Assembly: GCA_905201175.1 (NCBI GenBank)
Contig: CAJKNC010000027.1
Span: 1-17,046 of the forward strand
DNA length: 17,046 nt
Origin: an uncultured Succinatimonas sp.
GTDB taxonomy: Bacteria > Pseudomonadota > Gammaproteobacteria > Enterobacterales > Succinivibrionaceae
Reading direction: 5' to 3'
Shown: positions 7,769 to 15,744 of the stretch, one piece after another
Layout: the number at the start of each line of letters is the position of its first letter
Position numbering within the stretch: position 1 is the first letter of the stretch
Program-made: the position numbers and the translations under genes
The notes under the pieces: generated by a model
What the model was told of the DNA's origin: nothing
Databases searched by the model: none
Seen by the model: the letters and a program-made list of their open reading frames with translations, nothing else

Positions 7769-9106
7769 TTAACGTACAACGAAGGAAATCATAAATACTA
7801 CAGTTACAACCCACATTACTGGACTGATTTCACGAGCACGGCCAGTGAAAACCTTAAGCAGGCAGTAGCTTGCAAAGCCAAAGCCGAAGCCGTTGGCAAT
7901 TGAGTAGGTTAACGGCATCATGATTATAGTTAAGAAAGCAGGAATTGAATCTGTGAAGTCTTCAAAGTTAACCCCTAAAACATTCTTCATCATCATAGCA
8001 CCTACAATAATAAGAGCAGGAGCTGTAGCATAACCAGGGATTAAACCGGCTAAAGGAGCTAAGAAGAAAGACAATAAGAAGCAAACGCCTACTGTTACGG
8101 CAGTAAGACCGGTTCTGCCGCCGGCGTTGGCACCAGCTGTGGATTCAACGTAAGAGGTAACCGTGCAGGTACCCATTACAGCAGAGATCATGGTGCCGCA
8201 AGAATCGGTTAATAAGGCTCTGTCGATATTTTCAATATGACCATTCTTATCCATTAAGCCTGCAGCCTTGCCGACGCCGATTAAGGTGCCGATATTATCG
8301 AAAAGCTCAACTACAGTGAAGGTAAATACAATGGAAAACAAGCCGTAGTGGAAAGCTCCGACTAAATCCATCGCCATGAAGGTCTCGCCGAAATGCGGCA
8401 AATCGAAGCTTATTACGTCAGAAACCTTGGTCGGTGCTGGAGATACGCCGAAAATCATGCCGATAACGGCAACGGCAACAATACCGATAAGCATAGCTCC
8501 TTTAACTTTTAAAGCTAAAAGAATGCCGATAATAATGATACCCAGCACGCTAAGCAGAACTTTAGGATCAACCATGCTGCCTAAGGTTACTTTAGTTGCA
8601 GGAGAACCAATAATTAATCCTGATGTTTGTAAGCCGACGAAAGCAATAAACATGCCGATACCGACGACTACAGCTGACTTTAAGCTCATCGGAACAGAAT
8701 CAATGATAAGCTGACGAAGCTTAGTTATGGTTAATATTAAGAAGACGATACCGGAGATAAATACAGCGCCTAAAGCAGTCTGCCATGGGAGGCCTAAGGT
8801 ATTGCAGACATAAAAGGTGAAGAATGCATTTAAGCCCATGCCGGGAGCAACTGCTACCGGAATATTGGCAAAGAAGCCCATTGCTAAGGTACATAATGCT
8901 GCAGACCAAAGTGTAGCTGCAACGGCGGCTTCATGAGGAATGCCAGCCTCTTTTAAGATTGAAGGATTGACAAAAATAATATAAGCCATAGCCACGAAAG
9001 TAGTTAGACCGGCAATTATTTCTGTTCGTACAGAAGTCTTTTTACGGGTGAGACCAAATATACGGTCAAGCAGGCCTTTAGGAGCTTGCTCTAAATTTTC
9101 TGACAT
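7769..9106 (-). CDS. NCS2-family purine/nucleobase permease (AzgA/AdeP/PbuG-like)
   Basis: A 445-residue inner-membrane transporter, the usual length for the AzgA-like branch of NCS2, taking up adenine, guanine or hypoxanthine by proton symport. Hydrophobic segments run through nearly the whole chain. Family landmarks are VRTEIIAGLTTFVAMAYI (26-43) at the first helix, NIPVAVAPGMGLNAFF (81-96), ELFDNIGTLIGV (267-278, with the conserved acidic residue), and YVESTAGANAGGRTG (319-333) with the substrate-site Glu. The wording at these sites is closest to E. coli AdeP and B. subtilis PbuG, so a purine substrate is likely, but the exact base cannot be read from sequence. TGAGG lies five bases before the ATG. 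It is monocistronic, with its own promoter and terminator, and divergent from the large gene at 9363. Confidence 0.92.
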   Translation of the reverse strand: MSENLEQAPKGLLDRIFGLTRKKTSVRTEIIAGLTTFVAMAYIIFVNPSILKEAGIPHEAAVAATLWSAALCTLAMGFFANIPVAVAPGMGLNAFFTFYVCNTLGLPWQTALGAVFISGIVFLILTITKLRQLIIDSVPMSLKSAVVVGIGMFIAFVGLQTSGLIIGSPATKVTLGSMVDPKVLLSVLGIIIIGILLALKVKGAMLIGIVAVAVIGMIFGVSPAPTKVSDVISFDLPHFGETFMAMDLVGAFHYGLFSIVFTFTVVELFDNIGTLIGVGKAAGLMDKNGHIENIDRALLTDSCGTMISAVMGTCTVTSYVESTAGANAGGRTGLTAVTVGVCFLLSFFLAPLAGLIPGYATAPALIIVGAMMMKNVLGVNFEDFTDSIPAFLTIIMMPLTYSIANGFGFGFASYCLLKVFTGRAREISPVMWVVTVVFMISFVVR

Positions 9107-9148
9107 ATAAACCTCAGATTTGATTGTTAAAGAAAAAAGTTTGTTGCA

Positions 9149-9176
9149 ATTATAGGGGGAAAGTCTATTTTTTCAA
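9149..9176 (-). promoter_or_regulatory. Sigma-70-like promoter of the purine permease
   Basis: On the minus strand TTGAAA (9176-9171) is followed after 16 bp by a perfect TATAAT (9154-9149). The leader to the ATG would be about 35 nt, too short for a purine riboswitch. Confidence 0.6.
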
Positions 9177-9182
9177 TAGCAT

Positions 9183-9202
9183 AAAGCTTATTTGTAAGCT
9201 TT
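9183..9202. repeat. Inverted repeat in the divergent promoter region
   Basis: AAAGCTTA (9183-9190) and TAAGCTTT (9195-9202) are perfect inverse complements around TTTG. It lies just upstream of the permease -35 element and could be an operator or a chance AT-rich dyad. Confidence 0.4.
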
Positions 9203-9212
9203 TTGCTTAATT

Positions 9213-9233
9213 TTTTATTTTATAAAAATAAAA
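9213..9233. repeat. AT-only inverted repeat in the divergent region
   Basis: TTTTATTTT (9213-9221) and AAAATAAAA (9225-9233) are exact inverse complements around ATA. Together with the dyad at 9183-9202 this makes the permease / large-gene divergent region rich in symmetric sequence. Its role is unknown. Confidence 0.35.
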
Positions 9234-9311
9234 TTTGAAGCGGCTTTATTTGTAAAGAGAAACTGAACGATCATTTTTTGTGGTTAAAATCAAACTTATA
9301 TAGGTAATTTA

Positions 9312-9339
9312 TTGAAAACATTATAAAAAAGAATAAAAT
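9312..9339 (+). promoter_or_regulatory. Possible promoter of the TerB-C-like gene
   Basis: TTGAAA (9312-9317) and TAAAAT (9334-9339) are spaced by 16 bp. Transcription would start near 9346, giving a short leader that still holds the GGAG (9350-9353) placed nine bases before the ATG at 9363. Confidence 0.45.
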
Positions 9340-9362
9340 CGAATAGATCGGAGTTTTTAGAT

Positions 9363-12300
9363 ATGTTAAAAGCAGTAAAAGACGCAACTTATTACCAAAA
9401 TCGACTTTCAGATCTATCCAAAAGTCAGCAAAAGCAATACGACTCTCTGCGGCACTTAGTTCAGTCCCGCCGCATTCTAACTATGAGTCTTTCTGAATTA
9501 TGCTCAGCCCTGTCGCTTGAATATGATAAAGATACTTTCGAAAAAAATTCTAAAAAAGAATATGCAGCTATCAGTAAGCTTTTATCAGAATTCGATCTAA
9601 AGCTGGTCCCTGGCTTTATACCTTGCAATTTAGGTTTTAATGATATTATCTATGTAACTATAAAGCCTAATATGCAGCATGATGAGGATTATGCCTACGT
9701 AACCGATCTCATAGCCAAAAAAAGAGCTCCCCAGCCTAAAGATATGGCCCATATCTCCCGCATGAATTTAAAGCTTACTAATTACAATATCATGCTGAGA
9801 GTCTTTGAATCTCTAGGCGTAATCGGCAAGGAGCATTTATGCACGCAGCAGCGTATGACCTTAAACGCCATTATCAGCAATCTGGAGCTTCCGCATGAGG
9901 GGGCTGAATTCTTACGCTCCTGCTATACTTATGCAGGCGAGCAATGCAATTATATCTGCGATTTTTCAGATCCAGAATACAGCTTTAAGCCGCTTAAAAA
10001 TGAACAGCAGCAGACTGTAATAAAATATTTAGCTTTAATTGCGGCACAAGCTACATATAAACCAAGATTTTTAAAGGATTATCCTTATATTGATCGCTTA
10101 AATGAAGAGTTTTCGGCTTTAGAGCAGGAGCATAAGTTAGGCATTCATAAATACCCCGCCTTTAACACCCTGCCTAAAAACGATGTCTTAATGCAGGCAG
10201 AAGAAGCAAAGGCACAATCCTCTAAGGGCTTAAAAAATAAATTATCCAGTATTTATATCAATCTAAAGCGCTTAGGAAGCAGCAAGCCTGACGAAGCTGA
10301 ACTAAAGGCTCAGCGAGCAAGCCTCAAAGAAAGCCTGACTAGAAACCTAGGCCTGCCTGAATGGCTGAATAAAATTTTAAGCGATCATATCGATAATGCT
10401 GCTGCAGGCTTCTTCAAAACCATACCGGACTTTAATCAGATTTTCTTTCAGGAAGCCCGCAATTTAATCACTCCCTGCAGAGAGGCCGGCTTTCTGTACT
10501 GGACCGAAAATTCTCAGTACGCGATCCCTTATCCATGGATAGCTATAGGAGAGGTAACCTCGCAGAGGCTTATGGAGGATGAAGAGCTTGAAGAGCTGCG
10601 CGATTTTTTGCAGAATCCCTCCCTTGATGATATCAATCAGGAGCTGCGTCTTGAGCACAGCATGTTCTTTGGGCTAATCATACAAAACGCTCTTGAGGGA
10701 ATTGGGCATAGAAGATCTGAATTGCTTCTTAAGATGCTAGATGCTGAGCTCAAAAAATATCAGTATACGCTGCTATTTATAAAAACCTTCTATTACGTGC
10801 TCTTTGGGATTAATCTTAAGAATCCTGCTTTGCCTAAAGACTCAGTATGTCTCGGCTTATGCTGCTTTCCTAATCTGCTGAATCTTTTAATTTATAAAAT
10901 TTATGATTTCTATAAGGAAGATTTAAGCAAATGCCACAGCAGACTGCTGCCGTACATAAAGCTTTATGCAATAAGATCTATTTTAGCTAATTTCCATTTG
11001 CAGTCAGTATGGCTGCAGAGACCTTTAGCTTTAGATTTAATTTTAAAGCTAAGCTTTAATTTAGCCGATCGCTTAGGTAAGCTGCCAGCAGATTTTATCG
11101 AATGCTCGCCTAGCTTCGAAGAAAAAAACTTGGCCGATTTTGCTCAGACTAATCAATATATTCGCCCTTATAAGACTCTTTTTGAACAAATTTTTGCCAA
11201 AAATATCTTAAGCCCTCTGATTAGCTCTGCTGAAATAAAACAACATGCACCCTATTTCTTTTCCTGCAATCGGATTTTTGCTAAAAAATTCTATGAATTA
11301 TTAGAACCATTCAGCGTGCATTTTGATTATTTGCTTTCAATCAAGCCTGAAGATAATCATCTTTTGGTAGATCTGATGCTCAATCGAGTTTCAGATCTGG
11401 CTAAAGATGCACTTAAAGCAAAGCTTTTAAATGTTGCTTTCACCTCTGATGAAGATTTATGCAGATTATTATCGCTAAGATGGTCTCCTGAATTATGCCG
11501 CAGCTTAAAGCATGAATTATTAAAGCTTGGTCTTATAAGTCTGCCTAGCGATGAACTGCTTCCTGAAAAATTGGGCAAGCATTTTTCCCATCATAAATTT
11601 GCCTCCATTACGCCGGCTTTTGGAATTTTGACGGCTAAATTTATTGAAAAATTAAAATCAGCTCAATTTGCCTATTTGTTATTTTACTACGCTGTCGGTA
11701 AGGTTACCTTTATAGCTGAGCTGGCTAATTTCTTTTCAAAGGACAAGAATGAAAGAGCTTTTATTCAGGAATTCTTATCGCAGCTGTCAATAAACATAGC
11801 TAAAAGCAAGCCATTTTTGCCTGAACAGCTAAAGGAAGTTTATATTGCCGACAGATCTTTGGATTACTATAAAAATGCAAGAGAATGCGTGCGCTTTATC
11901 GGACGGAAAGTTATCTTTAAATATAATTTTAATCCGCTGCTTCTAAATAAAATAAAAGATCTCTTTGCTATTTTGCATTTACAGGAGCGAGATCTGATCG
12001 CTCGTCATAAGACGGTACCGGAGTTTAATAAAAACGAACCGATTTTCTCTAATCTAGATTCCAATTTAATCAGATCCAAGCTTCAGGAAAGTGCTCAGCT
12101 TCAGGATGTTATAGCTAAAATTAAGGATGAAAATTCTGATGATGGTCAAATTGCTGCAGATAAGACTTTAGAAGGCAGCAATGACATTAAAAAAGCTGAA
12201 GCTTGCGTCCCTGCAGCCTCAGATGCTCAGGCTGCCCCGCAAGAGATTAAGGCAGAAGCTAAAGTTCCCCTGCCCTCTGATGCTGTGTATAAGCTTCTGC

Positions 12301-12509
12301 ATGCAATTTATACAGAAAATGCTGAGATTATGGATTTGAATGAATTCCAAGGCTTATGCTTAAGCTTGAAGTTCATGTCTATGAATGTTGCCGTGGAAGA
12401 GGTAAATGACTGGAGTTATGAAAACTTTGACGAGCCACTTTTTGACTTAGCTCCTGAGGAAAATCATGTTTATATAACGACATCGCTATTGTCTGAAATC
12501 TTCGGTTAA
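9363..12509 (+). CDS. Large uncharacterised protein with TerB-C-like C-terminal domain
   Basis: A 1048-residue protein without signal peptide or convincing membrane segment, so probably cytoplasmic. Most of it is charged and leucine-rich and looks helical; I do not recognise residues 1-890, nor a TerB-N or TerB motif in them. The C-terminus fits the TerB-C pattern: an amphipathic helix LDSNLIRSKLQESAQLQDVI (898-917), an Ala/Glu/Asp-rich low-complexity linker (about 922-970), then a helical domain carrying EEVNDWSYENFDEPL (1012-1026) and a final YITTSLLSEIF. In known TerB-C proteins the closing motif reads like INEWAFEKFDEPL, often in proteins linked to tellurite resistance, stress or defence; no such function is shown here. 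The gene stands alone: divergent from the purine permease, and its last 24 bp overlap the end of xseA. GGAG lies nine bases before the ATG. Confidence is high for the gene, moderate for the domain. Confidence 0.6.
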   Translation: MLKAVKDATYYQNRLSDLSKSQQKQYDSLRHLVQSRRILTMSLSELCSALSLEYDKDTFEKNSKKEYAAISKLLSEFDLKLVPGFIPCNLGFNDIIYVTIKPNMQHDEDYAYVTDLIAKKRAPQPKDMAHISRMNLKLTNYNIMLRVFESLGVIGKEHLCTQQRMTLNAIISNLELPHEGAEFLRSCYTYAGEQCNYICDFSDPEYSFKPLKNEQQQTVIKYLALIAAQATYKPRFLKDYPYIDRLNEEFSALEQEHKLGIHKYPAFNTLPKNDVLMQAEEAKAQSSKGLKNKLSSIYINLKRLGSSKPDEAELKAQRASLKESLTRNLGLPEWLNKILSDHIDNAAAGFFKTIPDFNQIFFQEARNLITPCREAGFLYWTENSQYAIPYPWIAIGEVTSQRLMEDEELEELRDFLQNPSLDDINQELRLEHSMFFGLIIQNALEGIGHRRSELLLKMLDAELKKYQYTLLFIKTFYYVLFGINLKNPALPKDSVCLGLCCFPNLLNLLIYKIYDFYKEDLSKCHSRLLPYIKLYAIRSILANFHLQSVWLQRPLALDLILKLSFNLADRLGKLPADFIECSPSFEEKNLADFAQTNQYIRPYKTLFEQIFAKNILSPLISSAEIKQHAPYFFSCNRIFAKKFYELLEPFSVHFDYLLSIKPEDNHLLVDLMLNRVSDLAKDALKAKLLNVAFTSDEDLCRLLSLRWSPELCRSLKHELLKLGLISLPSDELLPEKLGKHFSHHKFASITPAFGILTAKFIEKLKSAQFAYLLFYYAVGKVTFIAELANFFSKDKNERAFIQEFLSQLSINIAKSKPFLPEQLKEVYIADRSLDYYKNARECVRFIGRKVIFKYNFNPLLLNKIKDLFAILHLQERDLIARHKTVPEFNKNEPIFSNLDSNLIRSKLQESAQLQDVIAKIKDENSDDGQIAADKTLEGSNDIKKAEACVPAASDAQAAPQEIKAEAKVPLPSDAVYKLLHAIYTENAEIMDLNEFQGLCLSLKFMSMNVAVEEVNDWSYENFDEPLFDLAPEENHVYITTSLLSEIFG

Positions 12510-14069
12510 TGTCTCAGACTCCTTTTCTAAAATCTGAGACTTAAGCTTGCCCTTATTGGTAATCGTGATAAGGGCATCTCCTATTTTCAGCTTCTCAAAG
12601 CTGATATGATTGCCTTTTTCATCAACAGTTAAGGTATAGCCTTTTTCTAATAAGGATAAGGGATTTAAAGCCTGCAGTTTGGCAATCCTCTCAGAGAGCA
12701 GCTGCTGATATTCATGAAGCTTAGATTCAACACCAAGAGCTGACAGCCTGTTCTCTAATGATGAGAGCTGATTCTGTGCTCCATGGAGCTTATCTGATAA
12801 ATTCACAAATAAATTCATTTCTGTTTTTAAGACGTCATGCTTTTTAGCAATTAATAGTCCTTTGAGATCTAATTTATTAAGCCTTTCATTAGAGCTGCTT
12901 AAAGAGCTTTCAAAATACTGCAGCCTTGCATTTATGACATCATTCAGATAACTTTCCTTTGCTGCAATATAATTGCGTTTTTTCTCTATTCTAAGCTCAG
13001 GAGAGTTTTTTATTAATTTTTCTTTAAAAGAAGCAATAATGTCTTTATTTTGGCTGATTTTAAAGGAAATAAATTTATCCAAAAGCAAAACAGCTGCCTT
13101 TAATTTATTTTCATGAATTTTTATGGTATTTAAAGGACCGGCATTCTGAAAGCGCGAATCAAGATTCTTGAAATTTATAAGAGTATTATGCAGCTGTCTG
13201 CCTATCAGAGCTTCTATACGCTGTCTGCAGCTTTCAACGCTTTGGTAAATATCATCCTTAGTAATTGCTGAAACTAAATTTGCAGCAACTGAAGGCGTGC
13301 TTGCCCGAACATCTGCAGCAAAGTCCGTTAAGGCTATATCCGGCTCATGACCTACAGCAGAAATAATGGGTATCTTTGAAGCAGCCACTGCTCTGACTAC
13401 GGATTCATCGCTGAAGGCTAAGAGATCTTCAAAGGAGCCGCCGCCGCGGCCGATAATCAATACGTCGCAGCGATTTTCGTAATTGGCTTGATTCAAGGCG
13501 CGAATTAAGCTGGCAGGTGCTTCGGGACCTTGAACTCGGGCATCATAAACTAAGATGCTTATGCCGTTATTGCGAGAATTTAAGGTCATCTGAATATCAT
13601 GTACAGCTTTGCCGTCCTTAGAGGTAATAACGCCGACGGTATTAACAAAATCAGGAATTTTTCGCTTAGGATGAGAAAATACTCCTTCGGCGGCAAGCTT
13701 TTGCTGCAGCAGCTTAAGCTGCTGCATTAAATAGCCTAAGCCCTGCTTATACAGAGCATGCGCCTGCAGGCTGAATCTTCCTGCACGGGCATAGATGGTA
13801 CTCTTGCCGCAGACAATAACCTTATCTCCGACAGCCGGTTCAAAATCCAGATTTTTTAAGGCATTGGCCCATAAAATGCAGTTAACTACCGACGAGTCAT
13901 CCCGGATCTGAAAATATAGATGCTTTGCCTTTTTTAATTCGCTAATCTCACCCTGCACATAGGCTATGCCGCATTTATCTAAAATATCTGCAGTAATATC
14001 CAAATAAGCAGTTACCGTCATCGGGGTGATCCCCTCAGGTATAGGTGATGTGCAGCTATTAATGTCCAT
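12486..14069 (-). CDS. xseA: Exodeoxyribonuclease VII large subunit
   Basis: With the small subunit XseB this protein degrades single-stranded DNA in both directions to short oligonucleotides, acting in repair and recombination. It has 527 residues, somewhat longer than E. coli XseA. An N-terminal OB-fold covers about 17-115. The nuclease core shows VGVITS (145-150), AVHD (155-158), IIGRGGGSFEDL (205-216), SAVGHEPD (237-244) and DVRASTPS (253-260). A long helical coiled region follows, and LNPLSLLEKGY (468-478) begins the usual C-terminal segment. The first ATG lacks a Shine-Dalgarno; Met17 (14021) has GAGGGG nine bases upstream and aligns with the start of the OB-fold, so translation may begin there. 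XseB is not encoded next to it in this window. The 3' end overlaps the convergent gene by 24 bp. Confidence 0.95.
   Translation of the reverse strand: MDINSCTSPIPEGITPMTVTAYLDITADILDKCGIAYVQGEISELKKAKHLYFQIRDDSSVVNCILWANALKNLDFEPAVGDKVIVCGKSTIYARAGRFSLQAHALYKQGLGYLMQQLKLLQQKLAAEGVFSHPKRKIPDFVNTVGVITSKDGKAVHDIQMTLNSRNNGISILVYDARVQGPEAPASLIRALNQANYENRCDVLIIGRGGGSFEDLLAFSDESVVRAVAASKIPIISAVGHEPDIALTDFAADVRASTPSVAANLVSAITKDDIYQSVESCRQRIEALIGRQLHNTLINFKNLDSRFQNAGPLNTIKIHENKLKAAVLLLDKFISFKISQNKDIIASFKEKLIKNSPELRIEKKRNYIAAKESYLNDVINARLQYFESSLSSSNERLNKLDLKGLLIAKKHDVLKTEMNLFVNLSDKLHGAQNQLSSLENRLSALGVESKLHEYQQLLSERIAKLQALNPLSLLEKGYTLTVDEKGNHISFEKLKIGDALITITNKGKLKSQILEKESETLTEDFRQ
12511..12540 (+). terminator. 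Possible terminator of the TerB-C-like gene, inside the xseA 3' end
   Basis: GTCTCAGA (12511-12518) pairs perfectly with TCTGAGAC (12533-12540), 8 bp with a 14-nt loop, starting one base after the TAA of the plus-strand gene. The sequence after it (TTAAGCTTGCCCTT) is not a real T-tract. The hairpin is wholly within the coding end of xseA on the other strand. Confidence 0.35.
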
Positions 14070-14106
14070 GGCGAATCTTGTTTATCTGCGTAAAAAGTAT
14101 AGAAAT

Positions 14107-14124
14107 TGATCTTTATAAAGATCA
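14107..14124. repeat. 18-bp perfect palindrome upstream of xseA
   Basis: TGATCTTTATAAAGATCA is identical to its reverse complement and lies 38 bp upstream of the first xseA ATG. It could be a dimeric-protein operator or a hairpin in the leader. No similar site was seen elsewhere in the window. Confidence 0.5.
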
Positions 14125-14296
14125 TGCCGCAAAAGCTGATTTAAATCCAGTATGCTAAAGCAGCTTTCTTTATCCTCACAGCTTTATTTTAAACTGCTGA
14201 CTTCCTCGATAAGAGCTTTTATAGGCTCAGAAAGCTGCCTGATGCTAATACAGCAATTTTGTCATTATAAATAAAGATTTATTATTCTGATCTTTT

Positions 14297-14809
14297 TTAG
14301 ACAATATCTTTATTCATCGAGATTATTGTTTTTTTCATTATATCGCCAATCCAATTCTTAACTGCACTGCTGCTGAGTCCATTGAGCAATTTGCCATTCT
14401 GCCAGTCAAGCTTAGGATAGGTATTTTTCAGTACAATTACGCTGTTGTTTATGCTGCTCCCGCCTGAGGTTGCAAACGGCACAAGCGTTTTACCCTTAAG
14501 ATTATGGCTTTCAATAAAAGAATTGATAATGCGCGGTGCCAGATCCCACCAGATAGGATAACCGATAAAAATCAGATTACAGCTGCCTATATCCATTTGA
14601 GTTTCCTGCAATGCCGGACGTACCTGCGGATTGTTCATCTCAACTGAACTGCGCGACTGTCTGTCATGCCAGTTAAGATCTTCGGTGGTATAAGGCTGCT
14701 GCGGAATTATTCTGCATAATCGGCCGCCCGTCATGTCTGCAATCATACGGGCCGCCTCAGCCGTAGTGCCGGTAGCGGAAAAATACGCGATTACAGTTTT
14801 GCTTTGCAT
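14297..14809 (-). CDS. Cytoplasmic flavodoxin (flavodoxin_4 type)
   Basis: A 170-residue FMN-binding electron carrier or quinone/substrate reductase partner of the short flavodoxin_4 type. The phosphate-binding loop is SATGTTAEAA (11-20). The aromatic FMN-stacking segment is GYPIWWDLAPRIINSF (83-98), and ATSGGSSI (113-120) is the third FMN-contact loop. No signal peptide is present. AAGGAGA lies six to seven bases before the ATG. It is the third gene of a minus-strand group, 157 bp behind an exported flavodoxin-like gene and downstream of an araC-type regulator. The redox partner cannot be inferred from the window, since no reductase or oxidoreductase gene is adjacent. Confidence 0.9.
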   Translation of the reverse strand: MQSKTVIAYFSATGTTAEAARMIADMTGGRLCRIIPQQPYTTEDLNWHDRQSRSSVEMNNPQVRPALQETQMDIGSCNLIFIGYPIWWDLAPRIINSFIESHNLKGKTLVPFATSGGSSINNSVIVLKNTYPKLDWQNGKLLNGLSSSAVKNWIGDIMKKTIISMNKDIV

Positions 14810-14862
14810 GTTATTTCTCCTTTGCTGCGGATGCAGGGAAAATTCAAAGCTCTTTTAGCTGC

Positions 14863-14891
14863 TCCCGCATTATTAACATAATCCTGCGGGA
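14863..14891. repeat. Intercistronic hairpin between the two flavodoxin genes
   Basis: TCCCGCA (14863-14869) and TGCGGGA (14885-14891) pair perfectly. Inside them TTAT and ATAA extend the stem past a small bulge, with loop TAAC. No T-tract follows on either strand, so it is more likely an RNA-stability or processing element than a terminator. Confidence 0.45.
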
Positions 14892-14966
14892 AAGCCTAAT
14901 AAAGAAAACCGCTTAAATAAGACGCAGCTTAATTAAAAGCTATTTTACCCTGCTTATTCTTAAATT

Positions 14967-15626
14967 TTATTCAGAAGCTCCATAATGGATCTCTTCAAGC
15001 CAATCGGCAACCATAGAATGACAATCGGAAGTTTGTGATGAACGTATCCAAAGACTAGGCTCTATAAAATCTCCATCTGGCACAAGCCGCCGCAAATCTG
15101 CTTCCACGCCGCTTATGCCGGTGCTTGCACTTGATACGATAAGTCCGATATGCTTTTCTGACATCTGACTGCCATATTTAAAAAGAAATGTCTGCATTGG
15201 AGCTGCCATGCTGCTCCACCATAACGGCGCAGCCACAATGACGGTATCATATTCATCTAGATTACCTATAGTCGTGCGAATATCTGGATATGACGAAGCA
15301 TCCTCAGGATTTTCACGTATGGCAGAAATCAGCGAACTTCCTGCAGCATAGTTGTCAGCAGCATAGTCAATGCCTTCTTCAGCCGGCTCAACACGCAATA
15401 CATCCGCATCTATCTGAGTCTGCAGGTCAGAAACGATTTTTTGAATATTATTAGTAAAGCTGTAATAAACTATCAGTGTATTGCCTGCAGGCAGGCTGTC
15501 TGTGGCAGCGGAATTATCTCGATGGCTTTCTATCTGAGATTCGGCTTTTACTGCCTCTCCCTCGCTGTAAGCTGTAAAGCTGAATGTCAGACCTGCCATA
15601 AGCAGAGAATAAAAGAGTTTTTTCAT
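14967..15626 (-). CDS. Exported flavodoxin-like protein
   Basis: A 219-residue protein with a signal peptide at 1-21 (MKKLFYSLLMAGLTFSFTAYS, no lipobox cysteine) and a polar linker to about residue 48, so it should be periplasmic. The remainder is a flavodoxin fold: strand LIVYYSF leading to the FMN loop SFTNNIQKI (56-64), APLWWSSMAAPMQTFL (133-148), and SSASTGISGV (165-174). The loop lacks the glycine of the usual SxTGNT form, so FMN binding may be changed. Flavodoxins are normally cytoplasmic; exported ones are less common. The Shine-Dalgarno AGGAG is about eight bases before the ATG. The gene follows an AraC-type regulator by 118 bp, which suggests control by it. Confidence 0.85.
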   Translation of the reverse strand: MKKLFYSLLMAGLTFSFTAYSEGEAVKAESQIESHRDNSAATDSLPAGNTLIVYYSFTNNIQKIVSDLQTQIDADVLRVEPAEEGIDYAADNYAAGSSLISAIRENPEDASSYPDIRTTIGNLDEYDTVIVAAPLWWSSMAAPMQTFLFKYGSQMSEKHIGLIVSSASTGISGVEADLRRLVPDGDFIEPSLWIRSSQTSDCHSMVADWLEEIHYGASE

Positions 15627-15744
15627 ATGCTTTAGCTCCTGTCCGGATAAGTTTTAACGCGGCATAGACTGCCTTAGACCTTTCCTCTTCCGGAACTTTA
15701 AAGGCAAGGCCTGCTTGATTAAAATATCTGCCAAAAATTTAAGG

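Noticed and set aside
8376..8714. Plus-strand frame of 112 codons antisense to the permease
   Set aside because: It is a mirror of the hydrophobic codons of the permease; no start signal supports it.
9118..9150. Possible PurR operator in the permease leader
   Set aside because: The minus strand has GCAACAAACTTTTTTC, which shares only CAAAC and a few T residues with the PurR consensus and lacks its symmetry.
14184..14261. Minus-strand open stretch of 25 codons ending QLSEPIKALIEEVSSLK
   Set aside because: It looks protein-like and could be the remnant of a lost gene, but there is no start codon or ribosome binding site and an in-frame TGA lies just upstream.
14870..14966. Rho-independent terminator after the exported flavodoxin gene
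   Set aside because: A TTTTCTTT run exists on the minus strand, but the stem before it is only about four pairs.
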